Shown here in pieces: positions 9,131 through 17,258 of a stretch of DNA of 64,000 nt. The DNA lies in the NCBI GenBank assembly GCA_029266495.1, contig JAQSWS010000008.1, positions 1 through 64,000 of the forward strand. Direction: 5' to 3'. Every line of letters starts with the position of its first letter. The stretch's first letter is position 1. Below the pieces are notes generated by a model, which saw nothing but the letters and a program-made list of their open reading frames with translations, was not told the origin of the DNA and searched no databases. The DNA is from Rariglobus sp. Lineage in GTDB: Bacteria; Verrucomicrobiota; Verrucomicrobiia; Opitutales; Opitutaceae. A program made the translations under genes and the position numbers.

Positions 9131-11665
9131 ATGTTAAAATCTGTCCGACTTTCCCGACTGGCGCTCGCCCCATTGCTCGTTTTCTCCCTCGCGACGGTCT
9201 TCACCGCCCGGGCCGCCACGCCACCACCGGCCTCCGGCGACCTGCTGGTCCCCGCCACCGTCGATCTGTCGGCTTTCAAAACGGAGAAGGACCCCGTCCT
9301 CAGCCTCGACAGCTCCACCGACGCCCCCGCCATCAGGGTCGAGTTCCCCGGCAATAGCGGCTACCCCGGCGTCGACCTTCCCATCCCCGGCGGCTCGTGG
9401 GATCTCTCCGCCTACTCCGCCGTCGAAGTCGAACTGGCCAACATCAGCCAGGCCCGCCTCAACATCGGCCTCCGCATCGACAATCCCGGCGATTGGAAAA
9501 AATCCCCTTGGAACAGCGGCACCGTCTGGCTCTCCCCCGGCGAAACCAAGAAGCTCAAGGTCACCTTCGGCGAGTCGTATGGACGTCCCGGATACGCGCT
9601 CGATCCTTCCCGCGTCAACCGCATCAAGATCCTCGCGGACAATCCCAAGCAGACCGCCGCCATCCTCATCAAGTCCGTCCGCGCCGTCGGCGCCGCCTCC
9701 GCGTCAAACGGCGTGAGCTCCCCGGCTCCCGCCAGGACCGTGGCCGTCATCCCCGCCGCGGCGTCCACCGCCACAGCCGCGCCCGCCGCGGTCCTCTTCA
9801 CGCCCACCGCCGATAACATCGGCTCCATCAAAACCGAGAAGGACCCCGTCCTCAGCCTCGACACCTCCACCGACACACCCGCCCTCAAGGTCGAATTCAT
9901 CGGCGGCAGCGGCTACCCAGGCTTCGATTTCCCGATCTCCGGCAATCTGAATCTCTCCGGATTCGCCGGCATCCAGGTCGACGTCACCAACATCAGCCAG
10001 TCGCGCCTGAACCTCAATCTGCGCGCCGACAACCCCGGCGACTGGAAGAAATCCCCTTGGAACACCAACAATGCCTGGGTCGCCCCCGGTGAAACCAAGA
10101 CCGTCAAACTCACCTTTGGCCAATCCTACGGCAATCCCGGCTACCTCCTCGATGCCTCCCGCATCAGCGTCATCAAGCTGTTCGCCGCCACCCCGAAGCT
10201 GACCTCCGCGGTCCTGGTGAAAAATCTCCGCCCCTTCGGCACCGCCACCGCTGCCGCCGCCTCGCCCTTCGGAAGCACCAGCGAACCGGCTCCGATCGCC
10301 ACCGCCCCGGCCGCACCCGCCGGCGAAGCCGGCACCGACGCCACCTTCTCGCCCGCCATCGACGGCGAGTTGCTCAACCTCTCCAAGTCGAACCCGCTCG
10401 CCGGATTCAACTACAACGAATCCTCCGCGGTCGTCGAAAACGGCAAGATCAAGGTCACCTTCAACGCCGGGTCCAACTATCCCAACATCCAGTTCCCCAT
10501 TCCCAAGGGCGGCTGGAATCTCTCCGCGTTCGGCGGCATCGAGCTCACCGTCACCAATCCCACCGCAAGCAAGGTCCGCGTGTTTCTCCGCGCCGACAAC
10601 CCCGGCCACTGGAAGGCCGAGCCTTGGAACACCGAGAACCTCACCCTCGGCGTCGGCGAGACCAAGACCATCAAGCTCACCTTCGGCCAGCAGAACGGCG
10701 CCCCCGCCTTCCCGCTCAACCCGGCCCGCATCATCGCCATCCAGCTCTTCACCAACCGTCCGAAACCCGACACCACGCTCCTCCTTTCCGGCCTCAAGGC
10801 CTCCGGCAGTCCCGCGGATGCCGCCAATAAACTCTCGTTGAGCAAACCCGAGGACCGCAACGTCCCCGCCGTCCTTCCCGCCTGGCTCGGCCAGCGCCCT
10901 CCCGTCGAAATCCCCGGAGAGTGGGTCAAGACCCTCGACGAAAATTTCGACGGCAACAAACTGAACGACAAGCTCTGGACCCCCCGCTTCCCGTGGGACG
11001 GCCCCCAGCCCGGCCAGTTGCAACGTTACGCCCCGGAAAACGTGATCGTCGGCAACGGCGTCGCCGCCTTCAAAGTCGAGAAACGCCACGGCCACGAAAA
11101 CAACGATCCGTCCCGCCCCACCCGCGAATACACCTCCGGACTGATCCAAAGCTACGACAAATGGACGCAGCTCTACGGCTACTTCGAAGCCCGCATCAAG
11201 GTCCCCTACGTCCGCGGTCTCTGGCCCGCGTATTGGATGATGCCCGACCGCGGTCCCTCCGCCGGCAGCCAGTGGAAACGCCGCGACACCGGCAACGGCG
11301 GCATGGAAATCGACATCATGGAAATCCTCTCCGAGTGGGGTCCCGGCCGCAACAGCGTCGCCACCCACTGGGACGGCTACGGCGCCGATCACAAACAATG
11401 GGGCACCTCGCAGATCTACTACGGCCCCACCGCCGACGGCTGGCACGTTTACGGTCTGCTCTGGGAACCCGGCAAACTCACCTGGTTCGTGGACGGCAAA
11501 AAACTGGCCGAATGGCAAAACGAGCGCGTCGGCTCCGTCCCCACCTACCTTAAATTCAACGTCCAGCTCGGCGGCTGGGCCACCAAGAACGTCGATGACG
11601 CCAGCCTCCCCGCCGTCATGGAGGTCGACTACACCCGCGCCTGGCAACTCAAGAGCCGCCAATAA
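9131..11665 (+). CDS. Secreted GH16 enzyme with three tandem carbohydrate-binding-like modules
   Basis: The product has 844 residues. The signal peptide ends near residue 29 (TARA|A). Three homologous beta-sandwich modules occupy about 50-187, 233-371 and 418-559, separated by Ala/Pro/Thr linkers. Modules 1 and 2 share long identical stretches such as TEKDPVLSLD and NPGDWKKSPWN; module 3 is more diverged. The GH16 domain at about 598-841 carries EIDIME with Glu726, Asp728 and Glu731 as the catalytic triad. The linker into the catalytic domain (WLGQRPPVE) and the domain itself are similar to the preceding gene, so the two GH16 genes are paralogues with different numbers of binding modules. Secretion followed by cleavage of a laminarin- or mixed-linkage-type glucan is inferred from the family and the GH1 neighbour. 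Confidence 0.88.
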   Translation: MLKSVRLSRLALAPLLVFSLATVFTARAATPPPASGDLLVPATVDLSAFKTEKDPVLSLDSSTDAPAIRVEFPGNSGYPGVDLPIPGGSWDLSAYSAVEVELANISQARLNIGLRIDNPGDWKKSPWNSGTVWLSPGETKKLKVTFGESYGRPGYALDPSRVNRIKILADNPKQTAAILIKSVRAVGAASASNGVSSPAPARTVAVIPAAASTATAAPAAVLFTPTADNIGSIKTEKDPVLSLDTSTDTPALKVEFIGGSGYPGFDFPISGNLNLSGFAGIQVDVTNISQSRLNLNLRADNPGDWKKSPWNTNNAWVAPGETKTVKLTFGQSYGNPGYLLDASRISVIKLFAATPKLTSAVLVKNLRPFGTATAAAASPFGSTSEPAPIATAPAAPAGEAGTDATFSPAIDGELLNLSKSNPLAGFNYNESSAVVENGKIKVTFNAGSNYPNIQFPIPKGGWNLSAFGGIELTVTNPTASKVRVFLRADNPGHWKAEPWNTENLTLGVGETKTIKLTFGQQNGAPAFPLNPARIIAIQLFTNRPKPDTTLLLSGLKASGSPADAANKLSLSKPEDRNVPAVLPAWLGQRPPVEIPGEWVKTLDENFDGNKLNDKLWTPRFPWDGPQPGQLQRYAPENVIVGNGVAAFKVEKRHGHENNDPSRPTREYTSGLIQSYDKWTQLYGYFEARIKVPYVRGLWPAYWMMPDRGPSAGSQWKRRDTGNGGMEIDIMEILSEWGPGRNSVATHWDGYGADHKQWGTSQIYYGPTADGWHVYGLLWEPGKLTWFVDGKKLAEWQNERVGSVPTYLKFNVQLGGWATKNVDDASLPAVMEVDYTRAWQLKSRQ

Positions 11666-11769
11666 GAACCGATCAACTCGTTTGAACCCCGGCCGCAGGA
11701 GGGATATTCTTCCTCTCGCGGTCTTCACCCCACCCCTCGTTCCCGCGACCCCACTGCCCTCCGTCCGCC

Positions 11770-14700
11770 ATGCCACGACGCCCTTCAAAATCCCCTGACC
11801 AGCCAACGGGCATTGGTCATTCGTCATTGGTCATTCCGCGCCAGCGGCGCGGCGGCTTCGCACTGCTCATCACGATCACATTGCTGGCCTTTCTGGTGTT
11901 GTTGCTCGTCTCACTGGCGGCGCTCACCCGTGTGGAGACCCAGGTGGCGAGCAACAACCAGCAGATCGCGCAAGCCCGCCAAAACGCGCTCATGGCGCTC
12001 AACATCGCCATCGGCCAGCTCCAGAAATACGCCGGCCCCGACCAGCGCACCACCGCCCGGGCGGACCTCGAGAATGGCGCCACCGTTCCCAACGCCCGCT
12101 GGACCGGCGTTTACGGCAGCGCAGTTCCTGCCGACTATAACCAAACCCCTTCCGCGATCGCCACCGCACTCACCACCCCCGCCAATATCAACGCGACCAC
12201 CGGCTCGCCCGCCCGCCTGTTAACCTGGCTCGTAAGCGGCAACGAAAATGGCGCGTTTAATCCATCCAGCGATGTAGGTAGCAAAGGCGAAATCACGCCC
12301 ACCGCCACAGCGCTTGCAGCTGGAATCGAATTCAAACCGAACGTCGCTACCGGCGGCCTCAACGGCTCGGCCACCACTGCTACCCCGCTCACGATCGTCG
12401 CGGGTGGCACCACGCATGAGGCCAGCTTGCTGGTCGGCCCCGGCAGTGTGCGCACGGCTGTCGATAGCGGCCATGCCTTGGATTATGTCGCCGCCCCGCT
12501 GGTAAAAATCGAGGTTCTCGAGAACACCTTGCCAGGCTTCGCCGCGTCCAGCACCACACCCAAAACCATCGGACGCTACGCTTGGTGGGTGGGCGACGAG
12601 GGCGTCAAAGCCCGCGCGAACCTGCCCCTGACGACAGATGCATCCCAAAAACCCAAAGCATTTGTCAGCAGCCAACGGAACGCCGTGGAGCTGATGAACA
12701 ACAATGTCGCAGAAAGCCCCGCACCTTCCCTTACCGCTCCCCGTATCGGCACCTTATATGACCTCACCCAGCCCGTGGAGCGTATCCTTGCGACGAAGCA
12801 GTTTCCCCTGTCGGGCACCAACTCAGCCGCGTCAACCGCGCTAACCACCGCCCTCGAATACCGGTTTCACGACCTCACCACCCACTCCACCAGCGTCCTC
12901 GCCGACACCTACGCCGGCGGTCTCAAGCGCGACCTCTCCACATTCCTCGCCGCCCCCGGGGTTGTAGCCGACGACGCCAGGACCCTGTTCACGCCCGAGC
13001 CCTCGTCCAACAGCACCGTGTCCACCTTCGCCATGCCTACATGGGGACATTTGCGTTCTTTTGCACAAATGGTGGTTCCGACGACACCTGGTGCCGAAAA
13101 GCTCACCTTCACCCCACCCGTCTTGGACAAGACCGGCGAAGCCAACCATGTCGGCGTCGTCCCGGTCATGACTTACATGGCGGTGGGGCTTCGCTATGAG
13201 GTTTCCGGAGGCAACTTAAGACTTCGTTATTATCCGGTGGTCGTGCTGTGGAATCCATATACCGCCCCGATCAAACCCGCCGAGTATGAAGCCGGTCTCA
13301 GTGTTACCTATAACACCCGCTTAAGAGTGCAGATTGAAGACTCCACTACAGCGGTGCAGCCCGGCTGGCGAGTGATCGAACAGCGGGATTTTCGCTACGC
13401 AGGGCGCGTTGTTCCCAGCGGCTATCGCACCGATGGCGATTACGAATACATGCGCTTTCTGGTTCGAGTTACTACTGATATCCAGGCAGGCCAAAGTTTG
13501 GTTTTCACATTGGATAACGCGTCAGACTCTTATAACCCTGGCCTAAATGTGCTGACTCATGGGCTGAATGATAACCATTACGTCTACTCGGTGGGGGAGC
13601 CTATTCCAGAACCTGGAAAAAACCTCCGGGTGGTAAGCAGATTTTATCCATTTACGGAGACCTCCGCCGGCGTTTATTCCACCACCTCCAACTCCGGCGG
13701 TTCCAGCTTAAGCCATGATGGCGGCGGCACCATTTTTGCCTATCTCGGCGCCCCTCGTCCAGTGGTTGCTCCCAAGCAATGGGATCCAACCAAAGCCACC
13801 GTTAACTGGTATCAGATCATTCAAAAAGCTGGGTTCGATGACAACGACGTCAGACGCGTGACCACCGAATATAAGGTGACGCCACCAGGCACCTTTTTCA
13901 CCTCCACCCCCGCCCCTGGCAGTTCTTTTACCACCCCTTTTACTGGCACAGAAAGCGTCATTCAAGACGGCGTAAATCTTGAGAACGGTTACGTGGGCGA
14001 TGAACCTGCCTTTACTATAGGGGTGGCTGCGGTTTTTTCCGCAATGGGCAGCAACAAGAACTTAAATAAAGGCACCAATTTAAAACAGCGATGGATCGCA
14101 CAGAGTAACCTCCGCGCTCCCTATTCGTTCCGCACTACCCAGGATCTCAACTACAACGCACCTTATATCGGACAGGTTGGCTCAATCGGATTGAGCTACA
14201 ATAAGTGGCCGTTGCACTTCTTCACCGACGATCCTGGCGACGAAGCCTCGGCCGGAGCCGGCCATGATTGGGATAGCACTACCAACAAGCCTGTCAGGGC
14301 TACCCTTTTTGAATTCAGGCCGGATGACCAACCCCTGTTTTCGATCGGCCAGCTTCAACATGCCAATTTGTCGCTCATCGCGAGCTATCCCTCCTATCCG
14401 GTCGGCAACAGCTTGGCGGACTTCCGTCTGACTGTCACTCAGCTCGCCGACAACGTGGCCGTCGCCCCGCTCTCGGAAATGGCGTCATTCACAAAACAAG
14501 CCGTCTATTATGACACCTCTTGGCTACTCAACCACGCGCTCTGGGATCGCTATTTTTTCTCCACGGTTCCCTTGGTCGGCTCGGTTCCGAAGCCTCTTCC
14601 CAATACACGACACATCGTTCATCTGAACAGCGGACTTCAAGATCCAGATACCGCAGCGGCCGGCCTCCTTCTCTCAGGTGGATTTAACATCAATTCCACG

Positions 14701-15513
14701 TCTGAACAGGCATGGCGCGCAGTGCTCGCCGGTCTCAATAAACTCGCCTACAATCCGCTCAACCCGTCCGATTCTTCCGCGCCTGCGCTTGTCAATGCGC
14801 TCTCTCGTTTCTCTCGCCCGACGGCCGGCACTGATCCCGCGCAGCCATGGGAAGGCTACCGATCACTCAGTGACGAGCAAATCGCCCAACTGGCCCGCAA
14901 CATCGTCGCCCAGATTCGCATTCGCGGCCCCTTTGTCTCGCTGGCCGACTTCATCAACCGCCGGCTCATCGACAATACGACTGCGGGTGCACCCAGCGAC
15001 GAACGTCTTAAGGGTGCGATTCAGGCAGCCATTGATGCGACCACAACAACAGCGGGTGGCTATCCTACCAATGATGCCACCAATCCTGCGTCATTTTTCG
15101 CCTCCGACCCCGTCATAACCGGACTCGCGAGTCAGCCGTTCGTCCTAAATAACATGCGTGGCACGACGACCGCCGGCGTCCCACCTTATAGCGGACGTTC
15201 TGCCTTCGCGCCCAAGTTCATCACCCAAGGAGATGTGCTTTCAACCATCGGCGCAGGCCTCTCTGCACGTTCGGACACGTTTATTATCCGCACCTATGGC
15301 GATACCATGAATCCCGTGACTGGCGACATCAACGGTCGCGCCTGGTGCGAAGCCGTCGTTCAACGCCTGCCCGAATACGTCGCCCCCTCCATCGCTCCCG
15401 AAACCCGGCTCGACGATTCCCTGCCGAGCTCCCTCGCCAAAACCACCAATCAAGCATTCGGCCGTAAGTTTAAAATCATCTCCTTCCGATGGCTATCCCC
15501 CTCCGATATTTGA
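11770..15513 (+). CDS. Giant pseudopilin-like surface protein (Verru_Chthon cassette A-like)
   Basis: The product has 1247 residues. A basic leader (PRQRRGG, about 23-29) precedes FALLITITLLAFLVLLLV, a prepilin-type hydrophobic helix. The residue at +5 is not Glu, as in GspK/PilX-type minor pilins. The next part (RVETQVASNNQQIAQARQNA) continues as the amphipathic pilin helix. The remaining ~1150 residues are a secreted region of no recognised fold. They contain an SLADFINRRL motif late in the protein and end in FRWLSPSDI. The helix, the late motifs and the ending are shared with the gene at 57768, so this is a conserved family. It resembles the family annotated as Verru_Chthon cassette protein A; I could not run a profile search. 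It lies 104 bases after the GH16 gene and overlaps the next gene by 25 bases. Confidence 0.72.
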   Translation: MPRRPSKSPDQPTGIGHSSLVIPRQRRGGFALLITITLLAFLVLLLVSLAALTRVETQVASNNQQIAQARQNALMALNIAIGQLQKYAGPDQRTTARADLENGATVPNARWTGVYGSAVPADYNQTPSAIATALTTPANINATTGSPARLLTWLVSGNENGAFNPSSDVGSKGEITPTATALAAGIEFKPNVATGGLNGSATTATPLTIVAGGTTHEASLLVGPGSVRTAVDSGHALDYVAAPLVKIEVLENTLPGFAASSTTPKTIGRYAWWVGDEGVKARANLPLTTDASQKPKAFVSSQRNAVELMNNNVAESPAPSLTAPRIGTLYDLTQPVERILATKQFPLSGTNSAASTALTTALEYRFHDLTTHSTSVLADTYAGGLKRDLSTFLAAPGVVADDARTLFTPEPSSNSTVSTFAMPTWGHLRSFAQMVVPTTPGAEKLTFTPPVLDKTGEANHVGVVPVMTYMAVGLRYEVSGGNLRLRYYPVVVLWNPYTAPIKPAEYEAGLSVTYNTRLRVQIEDSTTAVQPGWRVIEQRDFRYAGRVVPSGYRTDGDYEYMRFLVRVTTDIQAGQSLVFTLDNASDSYNPGLNVLTHGLNDNHYVYSVGEPIPEPGKNLRVVSRFYPFTETSAGVYSTTSNSGGSSLSHDGGGTIFAYLGAPRPVVAPKQWDPTKATVNWYQIIQKAGFDDNDVRRVTTEYKVTPPGTFFTSTPAPGSSFTTPFTGTESVIQDGVNLENGYVGDEPAFTIGVAAVFSAMGSNKNLNKGTNLKQRWIAQSNLRAPYSFRTTQDLNYNAPYIGQVGSIGLSYNKWPLHFFTDDPGDEASAGAGHDWDSTTNKPVRATLFEFRPDDQPLFSIGQLQHANLSLIASYPSYPVGNSLADFRLTVTQLADNVAVAPLSEMASFTKQAVYYDTSWLLNHALWDRYFFSTVPLVGSVPKPLPNTRHIVHLNSGLQDPDTAAAGLLLSGGFNINSTSEQAWRAVLAGLNKLAYNPLNPSDSSAPALVNALSRFSRPTAGTDPAQPWEGYRSLSDEQIAQLARNIVAQIRIRGPFVSLADFINRRLIDNTTAGAPSDERLKGAIQAAIDATTTTAGGYPTNDATNPASFFASDPVITGLASQPFVLNNMRGTTTAGVPPYSGRSAFAPKFITQGDVLSTIGAGLSARSDTFIIRTYGDTMNPVTGDINGRAWCEAVVQRLPEYVAPSIAPETRLDDSLPSSLAKTTNQAFGRKFKIISFRWLSPSDI
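11812..11852 (+). repeat. Dispersed repeat: paired decamers plus GC-rich hairpin, copy 1
   Basis: Two identical ATTGGTCATT decamers separated by CGTC (11812-11835) are followed at once by CCGCGCC-AGC-GGCGCGG (11836-11852), a perfect 7-bp stem with a 3-base loop. The same arrangement with ATC in the loop lies at 57837-57877. The element is inside the coding frame of the pseudopilin: the decamers encode the non-conserved leader and the hairpin encodes PRQRRG, the basic patch just before the prepilin cleavage site. Confidence 0.8.
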
Positions 15514-16310
15514 TCCTCTGCCTTGCGTGCTTCGCGGCTGGCCTTTCGCCGCTGTCCGCCCAGCCACAACCTGCGCCCGACAGTCCGCCTCCTCCTACGT
15601 TTCGCCTCCTGAGCTTGGGCTACATCCCCGACATGCTCTATGACATCAAAGGCAAACCTCAGAAAGTAACCGCCAGCGAGGACAACTACTCTTCTCCCTA
15701 CCTTTGCCCTCCCGATGGAGTGATCCAATTTTATCGGCTCAAGCCGGCGGCGACCCCTAAAGAAGCACCCGTAAAAGTCCCCGTGGTGCAGGCGCGAATC
15801 GAAAAAAAAGAGGGTCAATTTATCATCCTGCTTGTTGCCGACCCGCGCGGCCCCGCGCCAAAATATGTTCCTCCAGCAGGCGATCCGGATGACCCCAATT
15901 ATATCCCTCCCCCCCCCACTATAGATCACTTGCTCGCCGTGACGCTGGATGACTCTCCTGAAGCGCACCCCGTCGCCACCGTGCGAGTCGTCAATCTCTC
16001 CCGAAGAGCCGCCGCCCTCAAACTTGGCTCCTCGCTTTTCCAAATTGCACCGCTGCAAAATCAACTCGTGCCCTATCCTGGCAACAAACGGGTCTGGATG
16101 CATGTTGCCACGTTGGGAGAACAAGGGTGGCAACGAGTAATCGGCGGTCCCCAAAGTTTCGCGCCAAGCACCCGGATTGTTCTTTTCCTCAATGATGTTC
16201 GACCCGGTAAGGACGATCTAAATCCCATCGGCCTCTCCTTGAAGAAAATCATCGAAACCGTCACTCCTCCCGTGCCACCCGCCTCAACCGCACTCCTTAC
16301 CCGTCGCTAA
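15489..16310 (+). CDS. Secreted partner protein of the pseudopilin
   Basis: The product has 273 residues with a clear signal peptide (MAIPLRYLILCLACFAAG, cleavage near SAQ at about 24-25). The start codon lies inside the end of the pseudopilin gene with a 25-base overlap. The signal peptide strongly supports this start, and translational coupling is likely. The mature part is a Pro-rich beta-type domain with motifs ATVRVVNLSRR and LGSSLFQIAP. The gene at 61408, which follows the second pseudopilin, encodes a protein of the same size and layout with the matching motif GTVRILNRG, so pilin and partner form a conserved two-gene cassette. No known domain was recognised. It may cap, chaperone or decorate the pilin-like protein; that is inference from co-occurrence only. 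Confidence 0.75.
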   Translation: MAIPLRYLILCLACFAAGLSPLSAQPQPAPDSPPPPTFRLLSLGYIPDMLYDIKGKPQKVTASEDNYSSPYLCPPDGVIQFYRLKPAATPKEAPVKVPVVQARIEKKEGQFIILLVADPRGPAPKYVPPAGDPDDPNYIPPPPTIDHLLAVTLDDSPEAHPVATVRVVNLSRRAAALKLGSSLFQIAPLQNQLVPYPGNKRVWMHVATLGEQGWQRVIGGPQSFAPSTRIVLFLNDVRPGKDDLNPIGLSLKKIIETVTPPVPPASTALLTRR

Positions 16311-16427
16311 CCCCTCCTTCGTCCTCTCGCCTTGCTCAACTGTCCGCCAACAAAGTAATCGAAATCACCCTGCCGGCGGAAAACAGTCAGCTCCCCTTCT
16401 TCACTCCGCCCTTTTGATCCGCCGCTG

Positions 16428-17258
16428 ATGTCCCGCCCCTTTCCGCTCCGTCTCCTCCCCGGCCTCGTTCTTCTCGCCGCCACCCCGCTTCCCGCCGCTG
16501 ATTCCCCGCCCGCCTCCTCTCCTTGGGATCAAGCCGCCCTCGGCCTCTTCAAAGACGCCCATGCCTCGTTCGCGCAACAGGCCGCCGCCGCCGATCGCGA
16601 AGCCCGCTTCGGCGAAGCCGTCACGCTGATCAACCTTCAGCCCAAAACCGACACCAACCTCGATCGCGCCGCCTCCCTGCTCACCGCCATCGCCGCGACC
16701 GACGCCACCGACGAACTCGGCGTCAGCTCCCGTTACTACCTCGCCCGCATCGCGCAGATCCACCGCGCTTCACCCGATAACGCCGCCGCCCTCCGCATCT
16801 ACCGGGAACTCGCCGGCCTCTCCTCGCCTCACGCACTCGCCCAGCGCGCCGTCGTTCACGTGGCCCTGCTCGAATTGTTCGATCCCCGCCTCGCCCCCGC
16901 CGAGATCCGTCCAGGCTTCGACCGCCTCGCCGCCCGGGGCGCCACGCTCACCGACCCGTCCGCCCTCCGGGATTTTCATCTCGTGATGGGCGACGCCGCC
17001 CTCCGCTTCAACCTCGGCGAAACCATCGCGCTCGATCATCTGCTCGCCGCCGACCGTGCAGGTATTGTCCGCGCCACTACACAGCGTGACACCTGGGTCC
17101 GCATCGCCGAACTCGCCCGACGCACCGGCCGCAACGACGTCGCCATCACTTATTACCGGCACTTCCTTGATAAATTCCTCCGCGACTCCCGCCGTCTGAT
17201 GATCACCGAACGCCTGGCCGCCCTCACCGCCACGCAACCCGCGGAGGCCGCCCGATGA
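16428..17258 (+). CDS. Secreted helical-repeat (TPR-like) protein
   Basis: The product has 276 residues with a signal peptide (LLPGLVLLAATPLPAADS, cleavage near residue 24). The mature part is rich in Ala, Leu and Arg and looks like stacked helical hairpins of TPR type, for example SRYYLARIAQIHRASPDN followed by AALRIYRELAG and a late RNDVAITYYRHFLDKF. No catalytic motif is visible. Its stop overlaps the ATG of the next gene, a solute-binding protein, by four bases (ATGA at 17255-17258). The two products are probably made together, and the TPR-like protein may act as a periplasmic or outer-membrane partner of the binding protein. Function is otherwise unknown. Confidence 0.7.
   Translation: MSRPFPLRLLPGLVLLAATPLPAADSPPASSPWDQAALGLFKDAHASFAQQAAAADREARFGEAVTLINLQPKTDTNLDRAASLLTAIAATDATDELGVSSRYYLARIAQIHRASPDNAAALRIYRELAGLSSPHALAQRAVVHVALLELFDPRLAPAEIRPGFDRLAARGATLTDPSALRDFHLVMGDAALRFNLGETIALDHLLAADRAGIVRATTQRDTWVRIAELARRTGRNDVAITYYRHFLDKFLRDSRRLMITERLAALTATQPAEAAR

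Noticed and set aside
9704-11827. 707-codon open frame opposite the GH16 gene
   Set aside because: Antisense to a complete GH16 enzyme; composition is a mirror of the sense codons (Gly, Ala, Val, Asp) with no recognisable fold.
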